Below are positions 1-9,256 of a stretch of 64,000 nucleotides of DNA, in pieces (the first letter of the stretch is position 1; each line of letters opens with the position of its first letter). Below the pieces are notes generated by a model, which saw only the letters and a program-made list of their open reading frames with translations, was not told the origin of the DNA and did no database searches. The stretch spans positions 124,001-188,000 of the forward strand of contig NZ_FQXA01000006.1 in NCBI RefSeq assembly GCF_900129835.1, written 5' to 3'. Made by a program: the position numbers and the translations under genes. The stretch is from Stutzerimonas xanthomarina DSM 18231 (GTDB lineage: Bacteria > Pseudomonadota > Gammaproteobacteria > Pseudomonadales > Pseudomonadaceae).

Positions 1-918
1 TTGGAAGCCATTCGTGAATTTGAGGGGCGCTGGCAGCCGTACTCCATATCTTCTCGGCGCTATCCAATCGTTCGGCTGATAGAAGAAATCATTGACCCCG
101 CTATAGCCGCATACATGACAACTCTTCCGGACAAGTACAATGGATATGTGCCCGGAGCTGGCACAGGGGTTAGCCTCAGCGCAATCATTCGACTAGTAGG
201 GCTTGACGCCATGGTCCGCATGCAACGTCAGCTGCTACGCCAATTCATCAAGACGGAGGATAGACAGACCGCTAGAGACCAGCGCTTTGTCGCAACCCTG
301 GAGTCAATTATCGAATTGGCCTGGGACTGCGCCTGCAAACGACCAAAAACGTCAAACCCGGCAAAAGGCGTCAACCTAAATAGCCAACGAAAACATGGAT
401 TTTGCGATCTCTGCGGCAATCTAACCGAGTTCGCTGCCTTCATGGCGACGATAGCTGATGGTCGTATCAATGATGTCGAACTGGACGACCATAGAAAGCT
501 CGAACTCAGCCACCAATACTGCCTCAAGCACCGGCCGAAGCGGATGGATGGCGCATGGAACCCAACGTATCGGACGGCTAAACGATCCCAGGGACAGTTT
601 GATCTCGAACTAGCAAGGCTCAACCGTCAATGCGCGAAACGGTCCTCGCCACAGGCAGCATCCGGGACCCCGCTGGTAGACAGTTATTTCTACTATTACA
701 TGCTAGGCCAAACAACCCAGCCAGCGGACAAGGCGGAACTCCGCTATCAAGCGCGCCTCATGGTGGATTCAAAGCTATCAGATAGAAAAAAGCAGATGCT
801 TGCACTGCTGCACTTCGGTTTCAGTCAATCTGAGATTGGGCGAAGATTGGGAATCGGACGCCAAGCCGTATCGAAGGCGCTGGGGTCCATTCCTGATGCG
901 CTCTATTTGAAGCGGTAA
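1..918 (+). CDS. Unrecognised zinc-ribbon/HTH protein of the guaA-site element (5' end may be cut off)
   Basis: I do not recognise this family. The open frame runs from a TTG at base 1, so the true start may lie outside the window. As read it has 305 residues. A CxxC pair (C135, C138) and a CxxH pair (C174, H177) about 36 residues apart look like a zinc-binding site. Residues about 264-296 form a helix-turn-helix of the kind in sigma-like and Xre-like DNA binders (GFSQSEIGRRLGIGRQAVSK). This suggests a DNA-binding regulator; the zinc ligands are an inference from spacing. The gene converges on the integrase gene with 29 bases between them and has more A/T-ending codons than the host genes, as expected for cargo of a mobile element. 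A regulator or a nuclease accessory protein are both possible; no function is assigned. Confidence 0.6.
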   Translation: MEAIREFEGRWQPYSISSRRYPIVRLIEEIIDPAIAAYMTTLPDKYNGYVPGAGTGVSLSAIIRLVGLDAMVRMQRQLLRQFIKTEDRQTARDQRFVATLESIIELAWDCACKRPKTSNPAKGVNLNSQRKHGFCDLCGNLTEFAAFMATIADGRINDVELDDHRKLELSHQYCLKHRPKRMDGAWNPTYRTAKRSQGQFDLELARLNRQCAKRSSPQAASGTPLVDSYFYYYMLGQTTQPADKAELRYQARLMVDSKLSDRKKQMLALLHFGFSQSEIGRRLGIGRQAVSKALGSIPDALYLKR

Positions 919-947
919 CATCAGCGTGAAATTTAGCCGCTAAAAAA

Positions 948-2147
948 TCAGCGGGAATTACCAGCAGTCCAGTCATCAATCATATTGGCCCAATCCTGCA
1001 ACATCTCCCGCCGCTGGTCGCGGTACTCAGCTTTGTTGTAAACCGCTCGCACGCCCTTCTGTTCATGAGCAAGACACTTCTCAATCCAATCGGTGTTGTA
1101 GCCTGCCTCATGCAGAAGCGTGCTTGCCGTACGCCTCAGGTCATGCGGCCCGAACTTGCCAAGCGGTTTGCCTTCCTTTTGCGCAAGTCGATAGGTCAAA
1201 GTCAGCACTTGATTGATCGTCGCAGCGCTCATTGGCTGATCGGAATCGTAACGAGACGGGAAAACGTAGTCCGAGCCGCCCGCAAAGGTCTTCAGCGCAA
1301 TGAAGAAGTCCAGGGCCTGCCTAGACAGGAACACTAAATGAGGGTTACGACGCTTCATGCGCTCCTTGGGAATCGTCCACAGCGCCTCGGTAAAATTGAT
1401 TTCGCGCCATGTGGCATTGGTCAACTCACTCTTGCGCACCATGGTGAGCAGCAGCAGCTTGGCCGCAGCGCGTACAGACGACGCCGTGCCGATTCGATCC
1501 ATGTACTGGTACATCAGTGCGATCTCATCGGGCGCCAATGCGCGGTCACGAGGTTCGAACTTGGCAATACTTGCCGAACGAACCAAGTCGGCGGGGTTCT
1601 CAACTTTCTGACCCCGCTCAATTGCCCAGCGGAACACCTGCTGTACGATTTCGCGCGCATGCACCGCCGTCGCCGGGGCACCGCGCTCGACAATGGAGTC
1701 GGCAAGCGCTCGAAGATCTTCATGGTTGATTTCGATGAGCTTTCGGCTACCAAATTCCGACTTCAGCTCACGCTCATAGACCGAACGGCGCATGTCACGA
1801 GTTGAATCAGCCATCTGATAGCCACGCAGCCATTTTTGGGCCCAAGCATCGAAGGTCTCTGCGTCTTTGACACGCGCCTTGGCCCGCGCTTTCTCCTTCG
1901 CAGGAGACTTGCCTGCAGCGATCATCTTCTTCGCCTCACCCAAGCGCTCCCGCGCCTCTGCCAAGGTGATTCCTCCAACCCCGTAGCGGCCGAAGGTGAT
2001 GGTCTCCTGCCTGCCGTGAATTGAGTAGTTGTAGCGGAATGAGATTGAGCCGGCAGGCGTGACCGCAACATAAAGACCATCTCGGTCATTGGCTTTGTAA
2101 AGTTTCTCTTGCGGTTTGAGGTTGCGCAGCTTGGTATCGGTCAGCAT
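948..2147 (-). CDS. Tyrosine-type site-specific integrase (DUF4102/P4 type)
   Basis: This recombinase inserts and excises the element at the 3' end of guaA. It has 399 residues from the ATG at 2147. A longer in-frame reading to 2225 adds residues unlike the family, while MLTDTKLRNLKPQEK is the usual beginning of the N-terminal arm-binding domain (about 1-85). A SAM-like core-binding domain follows (about 97-180). The catalytic domain shows the full set of residues: R238 (MVRKSEL), H335 and R338 (HDLRR), H361 and the nucleophile Y370. The gene reads away from guaA and its start faces the junction, the usual arrangement for an integrase beside its attachment site. All active-site residues are present, so the enzyme is probably functional. 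Confidence 0.95.
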   Translation of the reverse strand: MLTDTKLRNLKPQEKLYKANDRDGLYVAVTPAGSISFRYNYSIHGRQETITFGRYGVGGITLAEARERLGEAKKMIAAGKSPAKEKARAKARVKDAETFDAWAQKWLRGYQMADSTRDMRRSVYERELKSEFGSRKLIEINHEDLRALADSIVERGAPATAVHAREIVQQVFRWAIERGQKVENPADLVRSASIAKFEPRDRALAPDEIALMYQYMDRIGTASSVRAAAKLLLLTMVRKSELTNATWREINFTEALWTIPKERMKRRNPHLVFLSRQALDFFIALKTFAGGSDYVFPSRYDSDQPMSAATINQVLTLTYRLAQKEGKPLGKFGPHDLRRTASTLLHEAGYNTDWIEKCLAHEQKGVRAVYNKAEYRDQRREMLQDWANMIDDWTAGNSR

Positions 2148-2172
2148 CGCCCTGGCGAATCTCCATGTAGAA

Positions 2173-2277
2173 ATACCATGACAGAAAAGCTTCAATCTAA
2201 AAGGATACAAATCCATATAAATCAATGACTAATCAAAAATTCATACCATGAAGCCAGCTCTATTACCACCATGGTAT
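2173..2277. repeat. Three copies of octamer ATACCATG upstream of the integrase
   Basis: ATACCATG occurs at 2173-2180 and 2243-2250, and inverted (CATGGTAT) at 2270-2277. The last copy lies in a small palindrome, TACCA-CCA-TGGTA, at 2264-2276. All lie in the A+T-rich DNA before the integrase start. They could be integrase arm sites, excisionase sites or an operator for int; the sequence alone does not decide. Confidence 0.45.
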
Positions 2278-2384
2278 CGAGGGCAGCGCATGGCATTTCA
2301 TCTGGATACTACCATCATCTGTACCACGCAAAAGAGCTGCTTGCCGTTGCCAAAACTTGCCAGATAACTCCAGACGAAAAATGC

Positions 2385-2408
2385 AAAAAGCCCGCAATTA
2401 CGCGGGCT
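2385..2408 (-). terminator. Rho-independent terminator downstream of guaA
   Basis: Read on the minus strand, AGCCCGC-loop-GCGGGCT (2402-2408 pairing with 2389-2395, six-base loop) is followed at once by a run of T. It lies about 50 bases past the guaA stop codon, so it would end the guaBA transcript before the integrase gene. It sits on the element side of the inferred junction. Confidence 0.75.
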
Positions 2409-2431
2409 CCAAGGTATTTATTGCTAATTAG

Positions 2432-2449
2432 TGCCGGACATTGCCGGAC
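2432..2449. repeat. Tandem TGCCGGAC repeat next to the guaA stop
   Basis: TGCCGGAC occurs at 2432-2439 and again at 2442-2449, ten bases apart and therefore on the same face of the helix, immediately outside the guaA stop codon at 2456. It may be a protein-binding site of the element or part of the attachment region. Confidence 0.4.
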
Positions 2450-2475
2450 GCCCAATCATTCCCACTCAATGGTCG
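2450..2475. other. Inferred attachment site (att) at the 3' end of guaA
   Basis: The last codons of guaA (rc of 2456-2475, ending in IEWE-stop) are intact and adjoin element DNA carrying an integrase. The 3' end of guaA is an established insertion site for genomic islands in gammaproteobacteria. The second copy of the att core should lie to the left of the window; only one copy is visible, so the exact core boundaries cannot be set. Confidence 0.55.
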
Positions 2476-4036
2476 CTGGCGGCTTGCTTGACACATCGTA
2501 GGTGACGCGCGAGATGCCTTCAATTTCATTGATGATGCGGTTGGAGACCTTCTCCAGCAGCTCATAAGGCAGATGGGCCCAACGTGCGGTCATGAAGTCG
2601 ATGGTTTCCACTGCTCGCAGGGCGACGACCCAAGCGTAGCGGCGGCCATCGCCCACAACACCGACCGATTTCACCGGTTGAAACACCACGAACGCCTGGC
2701 TGGTCTTGTGGTACCAGTCGAAGTTGCGCAGCTCCTGGATGAAGATGTGGTCGGCACGGCGCAGCAGGTCGGCGTATTCCTTCTTCACTTCGCCGAGGAT
2801 GCGCACGCCCAGACCCGGACCCGGGAAAGGATGGCGATAGACCATGTCGTACGGCAGGCCCAGTTCCAGGCCGATCTTGCGAACCTCATCCTTGAACAGC
2901 TCACGCAGCGGCTCGACCAACTTGAGGTTCATTTCCTCCGGCAGGCCACCGACGTTGTGGTGCGATTTGATCACATGGGCCTTGCCGCTCTTTGCGCCGG
3001 CGGACTCGATCACGTCCGGGTAGATGGTGCCTTGGGCGAGGTACTGGATGTTGTCGAGTTTGCTCGCCTGGGCATCGAAGACGTCGATGAAGGTCCGGCC
3101 GATGATCTTGCGCTTCTTCTCCGGGTCGGCTTCGCCAGCGAGGTTGTCGAGGAACTGCGCCTCGGCGTCAGCGCGGATCACTTTGACGCCCATGTTCTCA
3201 GCGAACATCGCCATCACCTGATCGCCTTCGTGCAAGCGCAGCAGACCATTATCGACGAAAACGCAGGTCAACTGAGTGCCAATGGCCTTGTGCAGCAGCG
3301 CGGCGACCACCGAGGAATCGACACCACCAGACAGGCCCAGCAGCACGTTGGCCGAACCGACTTGCGTGCGCACCTGTTCGACCAGATCCTCGACGATGTT
3401 GGACGGCGTCCACAGCGCTTCGCAGCCACAGATTTCCAGCAGGAAGCGCGACAGAATGCGCCCGCCCTGACGGGTGTGGGTCACTTCCGGGTGGAACTGC
3501 ACGCCGTAGTAGCGGCGATCGTCATCGCCCATGGCGGCAATCGCGCAGCTCGGCGTGCTGGCCAGGATATGGAAGCCTTGCGGCAGGTCGGTGACCTTGT
3601 CGCCGTGGCTCATCCAGACGTCGAGGCCGAACACACCGTCGTCGTCCATGTGGTCTTCGATACCGTCGAACAGCTTGGACTTGCCGACCAGGTCGACACG
3701 CGCATAGCCGAACTCGCGCTCATCCGATCCCTGCACCTTGCCACCGAGCTGCTCGGACATGGTCTGCATGCCGTAGCAGATGCCGAACAGCGGCACGCCC
3801 AGATCGAATACCGCCTGCGGAGCGCGCGGGCTGCCTTCGGCATGCACGGATTCCGGGCCGCCGGCGAGGATGATGCCGCGCGGCGCGAAGGCGCGGATGT
3901 CGTCTTCGCTCATGTCCCAGGGATGCAATTCGCAATAGACGCCAAGTTCGCGCACGCGACGGGCGATCAGCTGGGTGTACTGCGAGCCGAAATCCAGGAT
4001 CAGGATGCGGTGAGCGTGAATGTCAGGATGAGCCAT
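2456..4036 (-). CDS. guaA: GMP synthase (glutamine-hydrolysing)
   Basis: GuaA converts XMP to GMP using ATP and glutamine, the last step of GMP synthesis in the cytoplasm. The 526-residue protein has the class I amidotransferase domain first, with the triad C87 (GICYGM), H182 and E184 (FHPEV). The ATP-pyrophosphatase domain follows with its P-loop SGGVDS at 236-241, and the dimerisation domain ends in the conserved IEWE. I chose the ATG at 4036; an in-frame extension to 4069 adds eleven residues absent from relatives. It lies 85 bases downstream of guaB and is presumably co-transcribed with it. An integrative element adjoins its stop codon, but the coding sequence is complete. Confidence 0.98.
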   Translation of the reverse strand: MAHPDIHAHRILILDFGSQYTQLIARRVRELGVYCELHPWDMSEDDIRAFAPRGIILAGGPESVHAEGSPRAPQAVFDLGVPLFGICYGMQTMSEQLGGKVQGSDEREFGYARVDLVGKSKLFDGIEDHMDDDGVFGLDVWMSHGDKVTDLPQGFHILASTPSCAIAAMGDDDRRYYGVQFHPEVTHTRQGGRILSRFLLEICGCEALWTPSNIVEDLVEQVRTQVGSANVLLGLSGGVDSSVVAALLHKAIGTQLTCVFVDNGLLRLHEGDQVMAMFAENMGVKVIRADAEAQFLDNLAGEADPEKKRKIIGRTFIDVFDAQASKLDNIQYLAQGTIYPDVIESAGAKSGKAHVIKSHHNVGGLPEEMNLKLVEPLRELFKDEVRKIGLELGLPYDMVYRHPFPGPGLGVRILGEVKKEYADLLRRADHIFIQELRNFDWYHKTSQAFVVFQPVKSVGVVGDGRRYAWVVALRAVETIDFMTARWAHLPYELLEKVSNRIINEIEGISRVTYDVSSKPPATIEWE

Positions 4037-4121
4037 GTGGGCGTCTCTCGTGGTAGTCACAAATGACACGGGGCTGAGTGAGCAGCCCCGTTATTCATAC
4101 TTGAAATCGATTTGCCGATTA

Positions 4122-5717
<1,596 letters not shown>

Positions 5718-6269
5718 TCATGCCTGTGCGACCACTATCGCGACCTTGAAACCAAGGCGTGCAGCAAACTCGTCAAGAAACGACTGGCTGAATACAGCCT
5801 CGCCCCAACCGTTGAAGATAAAGCCGAGGTTGGAGAAACCGCAGGCTGGAATGAACAGAAAGCCGTTGATGTCGTCCTCGTGACCACATTCCGGGCAGAT
5901 AAAGGTATCGGTCTGCGCCGGCATCCATTCGTCGAGACTTTCGAATAGGGCTTCGCCGATTTCGCGGCGACACTCGCGACATCCAGCCTCCTCCGCAAAA
6001 TCCCGGGTGGGTGTGTAGATGCAGCGCTTGGTCACCACTTCCAGTCCGTTGATCGCCTCGCCGAACGGCAACCGTTCCGGATGCAGCACGACGCTGCGCG
6101 CGCCCGATCCGATCGCATACCCCATGCCGCCAACGCCGCGTCCGCAGGTGGTGGGCAGGGCCTCGACGATGCGTCGCTCGGTCAGCCAGCGCAGAATCAT
6201 TCGCGCCTTGGCTTCATGGCCGGGAAACGTGGAGATACGCGGCACGACAATGGCTTGTGTGTGGCTCAT
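5718..6269 (-). CDS. Conserved hypothetical zinc-ribbon protein
   Basis: I do not recognise a function. The 183-residue soluble protein has two CxxC pairs, C97/C100 and C125/C128 (CPECGHE), which together make a typical zinc ribbon in the second half. There is no signal peptide or membrane segment. The start at 6269 has only a weak ribosome-binding site. It sits upstream of guaBA on the same strand but has a separate promoter region, since the guaB promoter lies between them. The labels given to relatives in Pseudomonas are, to my knowledge, uninformative. Confidence 0.75.
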   Translation of the reverse strand: MSHTQAIVVPRISTFPGHEAKARMILRWLTERRIVEALPTTCGRGVGGMGYAIGSGARSVVLHPERLPFGEAINGLEVVTKRCIYTPTRDFAEEAGCRECRREIGEALFESLDEWMPAQTDTFICPECGHEDDINGFLFIPACGFSNLGFIFNGWGEAVFSQSFLDEFAARLGFKVAIVVAQA

Positions 6270-6409
6270 AACTGACTCGAAAAGGAGGCGACGAAGGCCG
6301 CGCAGCTTAATGCGCTTCGGCAGGAGGTCAATGCTGATCCGTCGCCTGCTATCCGTTTAGCCTCCAGCGTTCAGCGCTCTTGCCGCACTTTTCCCTTATC
6401 ATCACCGCC

Positions 6410-7789
6410 ATGCTCAAAGATCCCTTCCAACGCCTCAACCTCGACCGCGAAGTGCTGACTGTCAGCCAGCTCAACGGTCGCGCGCGGCTCCTGCTCGAAG
6501 ACGTGTTCGCCCAGGTCTGGGTCGAAGGTGAGATCTCCAACCTGGCCAAGCCGGCATCCGGGCACATCTATTTCACGCTCAAGGACAAAAACGCCCAGGT
6601 GCGCTGCGCACTGTTCAGGCAGAACGCCCAGCGCGTGCGCCAGGCCTTACGCGACGGCCTCGCAGTAAAGGTGCGCGGGCGTGTTTCGCTGTTCGAGGGT
6701 CGCGGCGACTACCAACTGATCCTCGACAATGTCGAGCCGGCTGGCGACGGCTCGCTGCGCCTGGCTTTCGAAGCGCTGAAAGAGAAGCTCAGCGCCGAGG
6801 GCCTGTTCGATGCCGCCGGCAAACGCGTCCTGCCCGTTCATCCACGGCGCATCGGCATCGTCAGTTCGCCTACCGGTGCAGTGATCCGCGACATCATTTC
6901 AGTGTTTCGCCGCCGTGCGCCGCATGTCGCGCTGACCTTGGTGCCGACGCCGGTCCAGGGCCGCGAAGCGACCGCACAGATCGTCCGCGCTCTGGAACTG
7001 GCCGATCGTGGCGGGTTCGATGGGCTGATTCTGGCGCGGGGCGGCGGCTCACTGGAAGATCTCTGGTGCTTCAACGAAGAAGCGGTCGCGCGCGCCGTTG
7101 CCGCCTGTGACACACCAATCGTCTGTGCCGTCGGCCATGAGACCGATGTATCGATCGCCGATTTCGTCGCCGACGTTCGGGCGCCGACCCCGTCCGCCGC
7201 AGCCGAACTCCTGGCCCCGAGCAGCGCCGACATGCGTCAGCGCCTCGACGGCCTGCGCCAGCGATTGTTGCTACGCATACGCGACCGACTGCACCGCGAC
7301 AGCTCGCGCCTCGAAGGCCTCACGCGGCGCCTGCGCCATCCCGGCGAGCGATTGCAGCAGCAGGCGCAGCGCATCGACGACCTGGAGCAACGCTTGCTGC
7401 GCGGTATCGATCGTCGACTCCGCGCCGGACAAGAACGCCTCGCCCGGCTAGAGACTCGCCTTGCCGGCCAGCACCCAGGCCGCAACCTGAACCTGCTGCG
7501 CCAACGCCTCGATCATCTGTCCAGCAGGCTGCCGCGCGCCATGCAGGACAGATTAAAAGGCCATCGCTTCCAGCTTCAGAGTCTGGCGCAGACACTGACT
7601 GTGGTCAGCCCGCTGGCAACCCTGTCACGTGGCTACAGCATTCTGCTCGACGAGCGCGGCCAGGCAGTTCGCCGTGCCGACCAGACCCAGCCTGGCCAGC
7701 GCCTGAAGGCGCGACTAGGAGACGGCGAGCTGGATGTGCGCGTCGAAGACAATCACCAGACGCCAGTCACCTTGTCATTGCTGGACTGA
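6410..7789 (+). CDS. xseA: Exodeoxyribonuclease VII large subunit
   Basis: XseA is the catalytic subunit of exonuclease VII, which with XseB degrades single-stranded DNA in both directions. The 459-residue protein begins with the OB-fold domain (VSQLNGRARLLLEDVF, then WVEGEISNL about residues 36-44). The central catalytic domain contains the conserved RGGGSLEDLW and VGHETD stretches. A long arginine- and leucine-rich coiled-coil region follows. I chose the ATG at 6410; the frame extends upstream to 6380 but those ten residues do not match the family. xseB is not adjacent, which is usual in Pseudomonas. Genes for an M23 peptidase and a hydrolase follow at short spacing. Confidence 0.97.
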   Translation: MLKDPFQRLNLDREVLTVSQLNGRARLLLEDVFAQVWVEGEISNLAKPASGHIYFTLKDKNAQVRCALFRQNAQRVRQALRDGLAVKVRGRVSLFEGRGDYQLILDNVEPAGDGSLRLAFEALKEKLSAEGLFDAAGKRVLPVHPRRIGIVSSPTGAVIRDIISVFRRRAPHVALTLVPTPVQGREATAQIVRALELADRGGFDGLILARGGGSLEDLWCFNEEAVARAVAACDTPIVCAVGHETDVSIADFVADVRAPTPSAAAELLAPSSADMRQRLDGLRQRLLLRIRDRLHRDSSRLEGLTRRLRHPGERLQQQAQRIDDLEQRLLRGIDRRLRAGQERLARLETRLAGQHPGRNLNLLRQRLDHLSSRLPRAMQDRLKGHRFQLQSLAQTLTVVSPLATLSRGYSILLDERGQAVRRADQTQPGQRLKARLGDGELDVRVEDNHQTPVTLSLLD

Positions 7790-7812
7790 CCCACCCCTTA
7801 CTCAGGATTCCC

Positions 7813-8631
7813 ATGCGCTTCGCCCTTGCCCTGCTCCTCTGCCTGACACTCCCCGCCCATGCCGAAGGCTTTCTCACTCGCCTGTTGAACAAACCTGTGC
7901 CAGGTGGCGTCGCCGTGATCGACCTGGGCAACGATGCCAACGCGCCGAGGGCGCGCTACGACGGCAAGCCCGTGCTGGTGGTTCGCGAGGACGATCAACG
8001 CTGGATCGCCATTGTCGGGATTCCGCTAACGGTGAAAGCCGGCCAGCAGTCGCTGGATATCGATGGTCAATCCAGCAGCTTCCGTGTGGCGCCGCGTACC
8101 TATCGCGAACAGCGCATCACCCTGAAGAACAAGCGGCAGGTCAATCCCAACCCCGACGACCTCAAGCGTATCCAGCGCGAGCTGGACGAGCAGACCCAGG
8201 CCTACCGGCAATTCAGCCCGCGCCAACCCAGCAATCTGCTGTTCGACAAGCCGGTCAACGGCCCGCTGTCCTCGCCGTTCGGGTTGCGCCGCTTCTTCAA
8301 CGGTGAAGAGCGCAACTCGCATTCGGGTCTGGACTTCGCCGCGAAGGCCGGCACGCCGATCAAAGCTCCGGCAGCAGGTAAAGTGATCCTGACCGGCAAC
8401 TACTTTTTCAACGGCAACACCGTATTCGTCGACCACGGCCAGGGACTAATCAGCATGTTCTGCCACCTCTCGCAGATCGGCGTAAAGGTAGGCGATGAAC
8501 TCTCACGCGGCGCCGTGCTGGGCAAAGTCGGCTCCAGCGGCCGGGCCACCGGACCGCACCTACACTGGAACGTCAGCCTCAACGATGCCCGGGTCGATCC
8601 GTCGATCTTCATCGGTGCGTTCAAGCCCTGA
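7813..8631 (+). CDS. Secreted M23 (LytM-type) peptidoglycan endopeptidase
   Basis: This is a periplasmic zinc metallopeptidase of family M23, likely cutting peptide cross-links in peptidoglycan. The 272-residue precursor starts with a signal peptide (cleavage near AHA-E18). A beta-rich N-terminal domain (about 25-110) comes next, then the catalytic domain with every expected ligand: H170 and D174 (HSGLD), H218, and H249-L-H251. The complete active site argues for a true enzyme rather than an EnvC-like activator. It lies 23 bases after xseA and before an isochorismatase-like gene, probably in one transcript. Confidence 0.93.
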   Translation: MRFALALLLCLTLPAHAEGFLTRLLNKPVPGGVAVIDLGNDANAPRARYDGKPVLVVREDDQRWIAIVGIPLTVKAGQQSLDIDGQSSSFRVAPRTYREQRITLKNKRQVNPNPDDLKRIQRELDEQTQAYRQFSPRQPSNLLFDKPVNGPLSSPFGLRRFFNGEERNSHSGLDFAAKAGTPIKAPAAGKVILTGNYFFNGNTVFVDHGQGLISMFCHLSQIGVKVGDELSRGAVLGKVGSSGRATGPHLHWNVSLNDARVDPSIFIGAFKP

Positions 8632-8654
8632 CTGCAAATTTTCAAGGAAATGAC

Positions 8655-9197
8655 ATGCTCATCAATGTTAAGGAATCCACCCTCCTCATCATCGACATCC
8701 AGGAACGTCTGTTTCCCGCCATCGAAGGTCACACCACATTGGCCGAACACAGCGCCTGGCTGATGCAGATCGCCCAGCGCGTCGGCGTACCGGTGCTGAT
8801 TACCGAGCAGTACAGCAAGGGGCTGGGTCCGACGATCGCCTCGCTGCGCGACGGCATGGCCGACGACGTAATCATCGAAAAACTGCACTTCTCTGCGGCG
8901 CGCGATGGCGAGCTGTTCAAGCGCCCCGGTGGCGAACGCAAGCAATTCGTTGTCAGCGGTATCGAAACCCATATCTGCGTGCTGCAAACCGTGCTCGACC
9001 TGCTGGCTCGCAGTAACCAGGTTTTCGTGGTCGACGAAGCCGTCGGCTCGCGGCGCGCCAGCGACAAGGCGCTCGGTCTGGCACGCATGCAGCAGGCCGG
9101 GGCTCGTATCGTTTCGCGAGAGATGGTCGCCTTCGAGTGGATGGAGCAGGCCGGGACCGAGCTGTTTCGCAGCATCAGCCGCGAGTTCATCCGCTGA
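8655..9197 (+). CDS. Isochorismatase-family cysteine hydrolase
   Basis: This is a 180-residue cytoplasmic protein of the cysteine hydrolase superfamily that includes isochorismatase, nicotinamidase and YcaC. The catalytic triad is visible: D14 (IIDIQ), K76 and C108 (ETHICV). It is short and lacks an aryl-carrier domain, so a role in siderophore synthesis is unlikely; a small amide or hydrolase substrate is more probable but unknown. An AAGGA ribosome-binding site precedes the ATG. Confidence 0.9.
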   Translation: MLINVKESTLLIIDIQERLFPAIEGHTTLAEHSAWLMQIAQRVGVPVLITEQYSKGLGPTIASLRDGMADDVIIEKLHFSAARDGELFKRPGGERKQFVVSGIETHICVLQTVLDLLARSNQVFVVDEAVGSRRASDKALGLARMQQAGARIVSREMVAFEWMEQAGTELFRSISREFIR

Positions 9198-9256
9198 TAT
9201 GAGCCTGTTCTCTATGGCCGTCCATGGCCTGATGCCAACTAACCGTGAGCGTGCAC

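Larger units (their letters stand above)
2148..2455. other. Junction region between integrase and guaA: int promoter/attachment zone
   Basis: This 308-base stretch contains no credible gene. The part next to the integrase start (about 2160-2260) is strongly A+T-rich compared with the host genes and should contain the integrase promoter, which I cannot place firmly. It also contains repeated octamers (2173-2277), a minus-strand terminator (2385-2408) and a tandem repeat (2432-2449), listed separately. In other tyrosine-recombinase elements such a region carries arm-type integrase sites and excisionase sites; that role is inferred here. Confidence 0.6.

Noticed and set aside
2573..4066. 497-residue open frame antisense to guaA
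   Set aside because: It mirrors the conserved GMP synthase frame, has His/Ala/Asp-rich composition typical of high-G+C antisense frames, and has no recognisable domain.
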